A DNA stretch of 28,712 nucleotides from a virus. This document shows positions 5,448 to 11,031 of the stretch, in pieces; within the stretch, counting starts at the first letter, position 1; every line of letters begins with the position of its first letter. The notes beneath the pieces were generated by a model. The model was given only the letters and a program-made list of their open reading frames with translations. It was not told where the DNA came from and ran no database searches. The position numbers and the translations under genes were made by a program. The stretch is taken from positions 1-28,712 of IMG/VR virus record IMGVR_UViG_2162886015_000006, one strand, 5' to 3'.

Positions 5448-5476
5448 ACCCCCGGAGTCTTTTGACTCCGGGGGGT
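5448..5476 (+). terminator. hairpin terminator, cassette C
   Basis: ACCCCCGGAGTC (5448-5459) pairs with GACTCCGGGGG across a 4-T loop: an 11- to 12-bp stem, the strongest of the four cassette hairpins. It is followed by TTGCGCTTTAG. Confidence 0.75.
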
Positions 5477-5515
5477 TGCGCTTTAGTTGGGCCCTGACTA
5501 GACTCATAGTAGAAC
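5476..5515 (+). promoter_or_regulatory. doubled promoter, cassette C
   Basis: TTGCGC (5476), 17 bp, TAGACT (5499-5504), and TTGGGC (5487), 17 bp, TAGAAC (5510-5515), offset by 11 bp. Drives the run of small genes starting at 5535. Confidence 0.65.
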
Positions 5516-5534
5516 GATGAGCCAAGGGGGCAAC

Positions 5535-5642
5535 ATGACAGACACCTCGCTCGACACCGAAGTTGAGCAGATGCAGGCAGAGCAGCGCAGCAGCAAGGGT
5601 CCCTGCGCAGCCTGTGACGCGGCCGTCTGCGAATTCGACTAA
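5535..5642 (+). CDS. tiny Cys-containing protein, 35 aa
   Basis: An acidic N-terminal helix (TEVEQMQAEQR) followed by CAACDAAVCEFD, a CxxC plus one further Cys near the C-terminus. The ATG at 5535 is preferred because AAGGGGG lies upstream of it. An in-frame ATG at 5517 overlaps the promoter region and lacks a ribosome-binding site. Function unknown; a zinc-bound or redox-active turn is possible. Confidence 0.55.
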   Translation: MTDTSLDTEVEQMQAEQRSSKGPCAACDAAVCEFD

Positions 5643-5653
5643 GGGAGAACGTG

Positions 5654-5794
5654 ATGAAGATCAAGCCGCTGATGGATCACGAGTACGCCCGACCCTGCCC
5701 GGACTGTGACGCCATGACGCTCACCGTCTGGACCGGAGACAACGGAGCCCGACGGGGCATGTGCAACAACCCACGTTGTTCCTACGGGTTTTAG
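5654..5794 (+). CDS. zinc-ribbon mini-protein, 46 aa
   Basis: Cys-Pro-Asp-Cys near residues 15-18 and Cys-x4-Cys (CNNPRC) near the C-terminus, separated by an antiparallel-strand region (MTLTVWTG). This is a typical zinc ribbon. The ATG at 5654 follows GGGAG; GTG at 5651 is an alternative. The TAG stop is immediately followed by the next gene's AGGAG. No specific function can be assigned. Confidence 0.65.
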   Translation: MKIKPLMDHEYARPCPDCDAMTLTVWTGDNGARRGMCNNPRCSYGF

Positions 5795-5802
5795 GAGAAG
5801 TG

Positions 5803-5979
5803 ATGCAGAAGATCCGATACGACGTGTACGAGTCCCGCGATGGGGTCGCCTGGGTCCTCTGGGACCGACAGACGAGGCACAGGGCCACCGAGGACCGCTT
5901 CCGCCTGGAGCGGGAGGCGCAGGTGGTTGCTGACCAGATGAACGCCTTCCTTACCTACGAGCTGGCGGTAGCCGCGTGA
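5803..5979 (+). CDS. hypothetical 58-aa protein
   Basis: Begins MQKIRYDVYESRDGVAWVLW: two short beta strands, then an Arg/Glu-rich helix (DRFRLEREAQVVADQMNAFL). Compact alpha/beta proteins of this kind are frequent in phage early regions; no family named. TAGGAGAAG sets the ATG at 5803. It overlaps the next gene by four bases (GTGA). Confidence 0.65.
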   Translation: MQKIRYDVYESRDGVAWVLWDRQTRHRATEDRFRLEREAQVVADQMNAFLTYELAVAA

Positions 5980-6269
5980 CCACGACCACCGAGGCACTCC
6001 ACATCGATGTCAGTGCCACGCATCCGGGGCGGGACGAGCACCTGCGAGCCGGCCTCGTGGCCCTCGCCGAATATCTAACCAACCTCGACGACTACCCGGA
6101 CCCCTGGGACCTGTTCGCGGCCTTCGTGCCCTGGCAGAAGAACAGGCGGGCCATCGAGGACTGGGCGTCCGAGCTGCTCCGCCTCGTCGTCTGCCGAGCG
6201 GCGACGCCGGCCCGGTTCAACCAGTTCGATGTGGAGGTCGCCCTCGACTACCTCACGGGGGCGGGGTAG
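5976..6269 (+). CDS. hypothetical 97-aa protein
   Basis: An acidic, helical protein with Trp-rich segments (YPDPWDLFAAFVPWQKNRR and IEDWASELLRLVV). GTG start in a GTGA overlap with the preceding gene. No family recognised. It is the last gene of the unit that began at 5535, because a terminator follows at 6286. Confidence 0.65.
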   Translation: MTTTTEALHIDVSATHPGRDEHLRAGLVALAEYLTNLDDYPDPWDLFAAFVPWQKNRRAIEDWASELLRLVVCRAATPARFNQFDVEVALDYLTGAG

Positions 6270-6285
6270 TCGGTCGGCCTCATGT

Positions 6286-6315
6286 AACCCCCGGAGTCCT
6301 TTGGCTTCGGGGGTT
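6286..6315 (+). terminator. hairpin terminator, cassette D
   Basis: AACCCCCG (6286-6293) pairs with CGGGGGTT (6308-6315), followed by GCTTCTTGGTT. Sequence and position match cassette B closely. Confidence 0.75.
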
Positions 6316-6353
6316 GCTTCTTGGTTGGGACATGGTAGACTCTTGATTAGACG
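6314..6353 (+). promoter_or_regulatory. doubled promoter, cassette D
   Basis: TTGCTT (6314), 16 bp, TAGACT (6336-6341), and TTGGGA (6325), 17 bp, TAGACG (6348-6353). The -35 offset is 11 bp and the -10 offset is 12 bp. Drives the 72-aa gene. Confidence 0.65.
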
Positions 6354-6372
6354 AAGAGGAAGGAACCACAAA

Positions 6373-6591
6373 ATGAAGCTCTTCATCGCGAAGCGCACGG
6401 AATCGGTCGGCTACGACGAGCACGACAGCGTCGTGGTCCGCGCAAGGACCAAGAACGATGCGCGCGTTCTGGTCATGACGGGCTACTTCGATGGGCCGTA
6501 CAGCGGCTTCCGCCCGGGAAACTTCACCCTGACAGAGCTGACCGCCGACGGGCCGGCGGGTGAGGTCATCGCCAGCTTCAACGCCGGATAG
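6373..6591 (+). CDS. hypothetical 72-aa phage protein
   Basis: MKLFIAKRTESVGYDEHDSV begins two beta strands, followed by VVRARTKNDARVLVM (strand-helix) and a Gly-rich loop. Short proteins with this YDE...VVRA...DAR pattern recur in actinophage early regions, from recalled pattern; their role is unknown. GAGGAAGGAA lies upstream of the ATG. It has its own promoter and two following terminators, so it is transcriptionally isolated and closes the early block. Confidence 0.7.
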   Translation: MKLFIAKRTESVGYDEHDSVVVRARTKNDARVLVMTGYFDGPYSGFRPGNFTLTELTADGPAGEVIASFNAG

Positions 6592-6605
6592 ACCCCGCTG
6601 GCCAA

Positions 6606-6634
6606 GCCCCCGCCTCTTGACACCTGGCGGGGGC
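6606..6634 (+). terminator. intrinsic terminator, first of two
   Basis: GCCCCCGCC (6606-6614) pairs with GGCGGGGGC (6626-6634), followed by TTCTT. It lies directly after the 72-aa gene. Confidence 0.85.
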
Positions 6635-6690
6635 TTCTTGCTGTCTGCCGCCGGCCGTCCAACAACCTTCATCAGTGGAACAGATTCACG

Positions 6691-6724
6691 AGAGACCCGA
6701 CACCGGCGTGTCGGGTCTCTTTTT
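6691..6724 (+). terminator. strong intrinsic terminator, second of two
   Basis: AGAGACCCGACA (6691-6702) pairs perfectly with TGTCGGGTCTCT (6709-6720) and runs into TTTTT. This textbook terminator, 57 bp after another, insulates the recombinase region from early transcription. Confidence 0.93.
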
Positions 6725-6991
6725 CGTTCCAGAGGTTTTCTCTCAAGGCATCGTTCCGTGACTTCGTACATTCCTAACTTCGGGAAGACCTCTTGCAGGA
6801 GGAGTTGCGCCTTGGTGTTTGGCTCGTGCATCTGGCCATCGTGTTGCTTCCACGGCCGGGCTGTTGCAGCAGCGGAGTTGCGTCGCGGGCATTCACCTAG
6901 ACCTTCCCCTTGCATGTTGCATCACCCCGACCTTCCATCAAGCGTGTGCAGTCTTACCTTCCACCGCACCAACCGTTCATAGGAGGTACCC
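6725..6991 (+). other. non-coding leader of the resolvase gene, possible recombination site
   Basis: About 265 bp between the double terminator and the resolvase start. I see no supported gene. It contains three copies of ACCTTCC (6901, 6930, 6956), a TTGCATGTTGCAT tandem (about 6910) and no clear promoter. Serine resolvases often act on sites next to their own gene, so this is the first place to look for one; no convincing dyad was found by eye. Confidence 0.4.
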
Positions 6992-7576
6992 GTGCTTGCA
7001 GACAACACCACCGGCGTTCCCCTGGGCTACGCAAGAGTTTCGACGGAGAAGCAGAGCCTTGCTCGGCAAGAGCATGCCTTGACCGCGGCGGGAGTTTCCC
7101 AAGACCGCATCTACGTCGACAAGATGAGCGGCGCCCGTGCCGATCGCCCTGGGCTGCAGGCGCTACTCGGATACGCCCGCGCCGGAGACACGATCGTCGC
7201 CTACACGTTGGACCGGCTAGGCCGCAACCTTCGCGAGGTGCTCAACCTGGTTCACGACCTCGGAGAGCGGGGAGTCCACGTGCGGACCCTGGCCGACCCG
7301 ATGCCAGTCAACACGACAGCCGAGGGCATGGGCCGCATGGCCTTCCTGCTGCTGGCCCTCTTCGCCGAGATGGAGAGGACCTTTGCCCTCGAACGGGCAG
7401 CGCACGCGCGCTCGGTGGCCACAGCCCACGGACGCCGGATCGGCCGGCCCAAGGCGCACAGCGACGAGACGATCGAGTACGCCCGCCTCCTCCGCCAGCA
7501 GGGGGACTCTCTGGGCGAGATCGCGCGGAAGACGGGGATCCCGCGGTCGAGCGCGCACCGATACCTCGTGGCTTGA
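6992..7576 (+). CDS. small serine recombinase (resolvase/invertase type)
   Basis: 194 aa, the usual length for the Tn3-resolvase/Hin-invertase class. The catalytic domain begins with [10 protein letters not shown] (nucleophile Ser17) and continues through [26 protein letters not shown], the [17 protein letters not shown] strand-helix, and the long E helix ([20 protein letters not shown]). [21 protein letters not shown] leads to a C-terminal helix-turn-helix ([20 protein letters not shown]). It breaks and rejoins DNA through a 5'-phosphoserine link between two short sites. GTG start with AGGAGG. It shares the catalytic fold but not the size of the integrase downstream. Its role in this phage (invertase, dimer resolution, or remnant of a mobile element) is not shown by the sequence. 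Confidence 0.92.
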   Translation: MLADNTTGVPLGYARVSTEKQSLARQEHALTAAGVSQDRIYVDKMSGARADRPGLQALLGYARAGDTIVAYTLDRLGRNLREVLNLVHDLGERGVHVRTLADPMPVNTTAEGMGRMAFLLLALFAEMERTFALERAAHARSVATAHGRRIGRPKAHSDETIEYARLLRQQGDSLGEIARKTGIPRSSAHRYLVA

Positions 7577-7604
7577 GTCTTTGCTTTCTGCCGAGCCCCG
7601 GTCC

Positions 7605-7634
7605 TTGATTTTGACGACTGGGCTGCGCTATGAT
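7605..7634 (+). promoter_or_regulatory. candidate promoter before the iteron/hairpin locus
   Basis: TTGATT (7605-7610), 18 bp, TATGAT (7629-7634), the best -10 in the window. The predicted transcription start is around 7641, where an ATG lies. Confidence 0.6.
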
Positions 7635-7640
7635 TGACGC

Positions 7641-7682
7641 ATGGCAAACGACACGGCGACCACACTAACGAGATCGCCGTAA
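7641..7682 (+). CDS. possible leaderless 13-residue peptide
   Basis: ATG at 7641 lies seven bases after TATGAT, where transcription would start. No ribosome-binding site is present. It encodes MANDTATTLTRSP, and its TAA overlaps the second TAACGAGATC iteron. Leaderless messages are common in actinobacteria, so translation is plausible, but such a short frame can occur by chance. If real, it could be a leader peptide acting on the hairpin just downstream. Confidence 0.25.
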   Translation: MANDTATTLTRSP

Positions 7683-7700
7683 CGAGATCATCCTAACGAC
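7666..7700. repeat. three TAACGA iterons at exact 14-bp spacing
   Basis: TAACGAGATC at 7666-7675 and 7680-7689, and TAACGAC at 7694-7700. Starts are at 7666, 7680 and 7694. The third copy is the outer part of the hairpin's left arm, and its inverse occurs at 7730-7736. Confidence 0.75.
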
Positions 7701-7738
7701 TTGCTAGCCGAGCGAAGCGAGGCTAGCAAGTCGTTAGG
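7692..7738. repeat. 18-bp perfect inverted repeat with GCGAAGC in the loop
   Basis: CCTAACGACTTGCTAGCC (7692-7709) is matched exactly by its reverse complement at 7721-7738. The 11-base loop contains GCGAAGC, a sequence known to fold into an unusually stable DNA mini-hairpin. No T-run follows, so it is not an obvious terminator. A recombination site, protein-binding cruciform, origin-type element or structured RNA are all possible. Confidence 0.85.
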
Positions 7739-7756
7739 GAGTAAGGGAGCAAGGCC

Positions 7757-7876
7757 ATGGGATGCATCTGGTGTGGTGCCACGAGCGGACTAGAAGAGAT
7801 CCGTGTTGGCTGCAGCCGCTTCGTGTGCAGTGACGTGCGGGTCTGCAACGGCCGTTGTTCTGCCTCGACGAGTTGA
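7757..7876 (+). CDS. Cys-rich mini-protein, 39 aa
   Basis: MGCIWCGATSGLEEIRVGCS begins the protein. Six cysteines are present in all, with a CxxC at the N-terminus and pairs further on (VGCSRFVC, VCNGRC). GGGAGC lies upstream of the ATG, and a strong terminator follows 28 bp after the stop. A small zinc-binding or disulfide-rich fold is plausible. It lies between the resolvase and the integrase, so it might be a recombination accessory factor, but that is only positional. No family recognised. Confidence 0.5.
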   Translation: MGCIWCGATSGLEEIRVGCSRFVCSDVRVCNGRCSASTS

Positions 7877-7904
7877 GTCTTGCTAGAGCCTTCGTTGACG
7901 ACCG

Positions 7905-7938
7905 AAGCCCCGGACCCTGAAGAGGGTATCCGGGGCTT
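7905..7938 (+). terminator. intrinsic terminator after the Cys-rich gene
   Basis: AAGCCCCGGA (7905-7914) pairs with TCCGGGGCTT (7929-7938), with inner CCCT/AGGG pairing, followed by GTTTATT. Confidence 0.88.
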
Positions 7939-8099
7939 GTTTATTGCTGTGAGAGCCCCGCTGAGCGCCTGGGCGGGCCGACCCTACCTCGCACTACAGG
8001 TCCGGGAATCTATCGCCGTGGCGGGGCCGAGAGTGAAAAGCGCAACGCTGTGACCTGGGGTTTTGTGTACCCGCGGGGAGTGGGTGGGACTCCCCTCCC

Positions 8100-8151
8100 T
8101 GACCTAGGTGGCGTGCACTACGGCGAGTGGTACTGTACGGCACCTAGGTCA
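8100..8151. other. candidate phage attachment site (attP)
   Basis: A 52-bp dyad. The outer arms TGACCTAGGTG (8100-8110) and CACCTAGGTCA (8141-8151) are perfect inverted repeats. The inner half-sites (8111-8125 against 8126-8140) match at 9 of 15 positions, giving 19 of 25 per half-site. The central dinucleotide (8125-8126) is GA, which is non-palindromic as serine integrases need for directionality. The site lies 22 bp before the integrase start, a usual attP position. Length, imperfect dyad and location all fit; strand exchange there is inferred. Confidence 0.7.
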
Positions 8152-8173
8152 ACGGCGAGTAAGGCTAAACTCC

Positions 8174-9670
8174 ATGAACGATCTAGCTCCGGCCTTCCGT
8201 GCACGACGCCTGAGGGCAGTAATCTACGCCCGCCTGAGCCGCTCCACTGAGGAAAGCACGAGCATCGAGCGTCAGGTGATGGCCTGCCGGTCCTTCGCTG
8301 AGGCCCGCGGGTACGAGGTGGTTCTTGTCTCAGATGTGGACGTTGATGTGAGCGGTGGCCGTCTAGCACGACCGGGCCTCGATGAGGTCCGGGCCCGATG
8401 GGACGAGTTCGACGTACTTATCTTCTTCAAGCTGGACAGGCTATCCCGCTCACTCCTCGACTTCATCTCGATATTGGAGGAAGCGCGGGGGCACAATGTC
8501 GCCCTCGTCTCAGCGACTGAGCCGCTCGACATGACGTCACCAATTGGCGAGGCCATGGTTAAGGTGCTGGCCATCTTCGCCGAGCTGGAGCGGAAGACGA
8601 TCGCATTCCGGGTCACGGGGGCGATAGCGCATCTCCGCTCGAGCGGCCGGATAGCCGGCGGACCCATCCCGTACGGCATGAGGAAGGCCCCGAATCCGGC
8701 CGGCGCAGGCTACGTGCTGGCCATCGACGAGGAGAAGGCCGTGTACGCCCTCGAGATGGTCGACCGCGTCCTAGCCGGCGAGTCGTACCGTTCGATCTGC
8801 CGCCTGATGAACGAGCGGGGGATACCGACCCCGCGGGGTCGCGGGGACACCTGGCGCCCGAACACGGTAAAGGCCATCCTGAAGAATCCGGCCCTCTGGG
8901 GCGCCATAGTCCACCAGGGGCAAATAGTGCGCGGGGAAGACGGGATGCCTATCCTGTCGGCGGCCATAGTCTCGCGGGACACCTGGGACTCCGTGCAGAC
9001 CGAGGTGGAACGGCGGGGAAAGCCGAGCGAGAGGAACGGGTCTCTCCGCCAAGGGCTGCTTTCGGGGCTACTGGTCTGCGACCACTGCGGGACCCGCCTG
9101 GGCATGAACCGCGGTGGGCCGAAGACGAGGGAGCGTGTCTACACGTGCCCAACGAAGGGCCACGGCGGGAAGTGTGTCGGGGTCGCTATCACGGCAGCGC
9201 GCGTAGAGGAGTACGTGACCGCCCGGTTCCTGGAGAAGTATGGCACCTGGTCTATGCCGCTACCCGTGTTCTTCGAGGAGGAGGCGGAGGTGCGGACGGA
9301 GCCCGAGGAGCTGAGGGCCGTCGAGACCGCGATGGCCGATCTAGAGGCGGACCGGTACGAACGCGGCCTGTTCGGTGGGGAGAACGGTGCCCACCGGTTC
9401 GCCGAGATGTACCAGCGGCTGGAGCTGCGGCGAGACGTGTTGCTCACCGAGGTACGTGCAACCCCCGACGGGGACAACTTCGAGATCTTGTCAACGACGA
9501 TGGGCGAATACTGGGGGACCGCCGGGCCAGAGGATCGACGTCTCATGGAGGATCGCCGTCTCCTCCTCCGCGGCCTGGTCGGGTCCATCCGTGTCAAGAA
9601 GGGCCAGCCCGGTCGCAAGGGACTCGATCCGGCCCGGGTCATCTTCGAGAAGGGGTTGGCCGGATCGTGA
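8174..9670 (+). CDS. int: large serine integrase
   Basis: 498 aa, the normal size. The catalytic domain starts VIYARLSRSTEESTSIERQ with nucleophile Ser22 and continues with FFKLDRLSRSLLDF and the E-helix (VKVLAIFAELERKTIAFR). The recombinase domain includes IPYGMRK, RLMNERGIPTPRG and WRPNTVKAILKNP. A zinc ribbon follows (CDHCGTRL with a later CP and KC pair), then a coiled region (about 390-450) typical of the arm controlling directionality. It integrates phage DNA at attP x attB without host factors; excision needs a phage directionality factor. The ATG at 8174 is chosen because the longer reading would cross the attP dyad. AGG eight bases before the ATG is a weak site. Opposite in strand to the lysis genes. 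Confidence 0.95.
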   Translation: MNDLAPAFRARRLRAVIYARLSRSTEESTSIERQVMACRSFAEARGYEVVLVSDVDVDVSGGRLARPGLDEVRARWDEFDVLIFFKLDRLSRSLLDFISILEEARGHNVALVSATEPLDMTSPIGEAMVKVLAIFAELERKTIAFRVTGAIAHLRSSGRIAGGPIPYGMRKAPNPAGAGYVLAIDEEKAVYALEMVDRVLAGESYRSICRLMNERGIPTPRGRGDTWRPNTVKAILKNPALWGAIVHQGQIVRGEDGMPILSAAIVSRDTWDSVQTEVERRGKPSERNGSLRQGLLSGLLVCDHCGTRLGMNRGGPKTRERVYTCPTKGHGGKCVGVAITAARVEEYVTARFLEKYGTWSMPLPVFFEEEAEVRTEPEELRAVETAMADLEADRYERGLFGGENGAHRFAEMYQRLELRRDVLLTEVRATPDGDNFEILSTTMGEYWGTAGPEDRRLMEDRRLLLRGLVGSIRVKKGQPGRKGLDPARVIFEKGLAGS

Positions 9671-9714
9671 CAAGACACCATCTATCCCCGTTGGTAGTGC
9701 TTGTATGACACCCC

Positions 9715-9891
9715 ATGGAACAGCGGGACGATCTTCTAGACCAGATACGGGAACGACTCGGGGACAACGCCGATCGGTATGACCTCGGCGGGATCGTGCA
9801 GGCGATCCTGGACAGGTACGGGGACGTCGCCACATTGGATTACATCGATCCGGACACGCTTCATGCGATCTTTAGCGCCAACGAGACCTGA
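9715..9891 (+). CDS. acidic 58-aa protein after the integrase
   Basis: MEQRDDLLDQIRERLGDNAD begins an acidic, helical, soluble protein; the rest includes LGGIVQAILDRYGDVATLDYI and a DTLHAIF helix. No family recognised. There is no ribosome-binding site. A TATGAC -10-like box ends six bases before the ATG, so the message may be leaderless. A clear -35 is missing. Its place 44 bp after the integrase makes an excision-directionality or regulatory role worth testing, but nothing in the sequence proves it. Confidence 0.6.
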   Translation: MEQRDDLLDQIRERLGDNADRYDLGGIVQAILDRYGDVATLDYIDPDTLHAIFSANET

Positions 9892-9901
9892 AATGACGAA
9901 A

Positions 9902-9930
9902 GCCCCGCCCCAGGATCACCAGGGCGGGGC
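9902..9930. terminator. bidirectional terminator between converging operons
   Basis: GCCCCGCCC (9902-9910) pairs with GGGCGGGGC (9922-9930) around an 11-base loop. TTTCGTCATTT follows on the minus strand and TT on the plus. It serves the integrase side and the minus-strand lysis genes together. Confidence 0.88.
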
Positions 9931-9956
9931 TTCACGTTGCAGCGGACACGGTCAGG

Positions 9957-10121
9957 CTACTTCTGCGCCGGGGTGTTCGGCAGCAGGTAGACGAGCGCGG
10001 CACCAACAGCGGCGATGACCGTGTTGAGCACTACTTCGGCCGTGCCGCTCAGCAGGCCAGACGAGGCGAACACGCCGGCCGCGGCGAGGACAGCGGCAAT
10101 GAGCTTGGAGTACTTACTCAT
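9957..10121 (-). CDS. small holin-like membrane protein, 54 aa
   Basis: Starts MSKYSKLIAAVLAAAGVFAS and ends in a second hydrophobic helix with VYLLPNTPAQK. Two transmembrane segments separated by a short loop, a basic N-terminus and the LPNTP ending are typical of small holin-like proteins at the end of actinophage lysis cassettes. A holin makes lesions in the cytoplasmic membrane so that endolysins reach the wall. AAGGAG gives the start. It lies 10 bp after the peptidase gene, whose TAA overlaps this ribosome-binding site. A role as holin is likely but not certain, because two other membrane proteins lie in the same cluster. Confidence 0.7.
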   Translation of the reverse strand: MSKYSKLIAAVLAAAGVFASSGLLSGTAEVVLNTVIAAVGAALVYLLPNTPAQK

Positions 10122-10130
10122 GAGGTCTCC

Positions 10131-10985
10131 TTAGAGTCCATGCTTCTTGAGCCAGGTGCCGATGCTGTCCAGGAGCTGGCGGAGCAGCGCGGCGAGTTCA
10201 GCGAGAGGGTCGGACGGCGCGGGAGGCGTAGGGGTCGGCGCAGGCTGCGACAAGGGGACAAATGCAGTCACGTCGCCGTCCTCCTTTAGGAGGCGTGCGA
10301 AATCCTCCCAGGAGATGTAGCCGCGTCCTTGCACGCCCCAGCCGGTCCCCCAGCTGTTCGTGAAGCCGACCCGCTGTCCCTCGACGTCGAGCTCGTCGAG
10401 GCAGATCTCATGGCCGCCCCGGACCTGCGCGCCGTCCGTGATGGTCATGAAGCCGGACGGCAGCGGGTAGTCGAAGCTGTCGTACCAGTTGATTCCGGCG
10501 ATTACCGGCCGCTCCGCCAGGGCAGCCAGGGCCGCATTGAGGGACGTCGCGTGCTGGTAGCCCGAGATCAGCCCCGCCTTCTGTGCAGCCTTCGCCACGG
10601 ACAGGCCGTCTGATCCTGTGTCCTCGGGGGGATATGAGCCGCTGTAGCCGTCGAGCTTCGTGGCGGCGCTGTAGAGCGCCACAGCCTGCTTCTCGTCCTT
10701 GGCTGCATCATTCGTCGGCCGGGCTGGGACCGTGCCAGGGAGCGTCGAGTAGAACGGCTCGGTGCCGACGCAGCCCTCCGCTGCGTTACCGGTGCATGAG
10801 CCCAAGTTCCCCTGGTCAAGGACGGGGACGGCGCGTTCGTGGCGAACCGAGGTGAGCGTCGCCGGGTCCCGCTCCGGCACCAGATAGGACAGCGAGCGGG
10901 GGTCGTGCTTGACGTGTCGACCTAGACGCCGGCCTTCGACGAGGCGCTCGGGGATGCGCTTGACGTGCAATCGAACTCCAGACAT
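10131..10985 (-). CDS. papain-like (C1 family) cysteine peptidase
   Basis: 284 aa. The catalytic set is visible in order: Gln58 (oxyanion) and Cys64 in LDQGNLGSCTGNA, His192 in GGHEICL, Asn210 in FTNSWGTGWG. The active-site order and the NSWG-GWG motif are those of the papain/C1 family. There is no signal peptide. After the catalytic domain come a Pro/Thr-rich linker (247-260) and an amphipathic helix (LAELAALLRQLLDSIGTWLK) that could bind a membrane or partner. It could cut peptide cross-links, a virion or host protein, or assist lysis. The ATG at 10985 is used; GGGGC six bases upstream is a weak site, and a hairpin lies directly before it. The enzyme class is confident, the substrate unknown. 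Confidence 0.88.
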   Translation of the reverse strand: MSGVRLHVKRIPERLVEGRRLGRHVKHDPRSLSYLVPERDPATLTSVRHERAVPVLDQGNLGSCTGNAAEGCVGTEPFYSTLPGTVPARPTNDAAKDEKQAVALYSAATKLDGYSGSYPPEDTGSDGLSVAKAAQKAGLISGYQHATSLNAALAALAERPVIAGINWYDSFDYPLPSGFMTITDGAQVRGGHEICLDELDVEGQRVGFTNSWGTGWGVQGRGYISWEDFARLLKEDGDVTAFVPLSQPAPTPTPPAPSDPLAELAALLRQLLDSIGTWLKKHGL

Positions 10986-10991
10986 GCGAAA

Positions 10992-11014
10992 GCCCCGACC
11001 AGTGGGCACGGGGC
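10992..11014 (-). terminator. hairpin overlapping the leader of the peptidase gene
   Basis: GCCCCG (10992-10997) pairs with CGGGGC (11009-11014) around an 11-base loop. On the minus strand it is followed by TTTCGC and then the peptidase ATG. It may be an attenuator or partial terminator that also hides the ribosome-binding site, lowering peptidase expression. Confidence 0.5.
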
Positions 11015-11031
11015 GTTGGGGGAGTGGGGGA

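Noticed and set aside
6725-6991. Transposon ends around the small recombinase
   Set aside because: No terminal inverted repeats or target duplications were found around 6725-7740; only short ACCTTCC repeats are present.
6910-7608. 232-aa plus-strand frame overlapping the resolvase
   Set aside because: Arg/Pro-rich out-of-frame shadow; the resolvase frame has catalytic motifs and a strong ribosome-binding site.
8108-8173. Longer start for the integrase
   Set aside because: It would put the attP dyad inside the coding region, and the extra residues match no integrase N-terminus; the ATG at 8174 precedes the normal catalytic domain.
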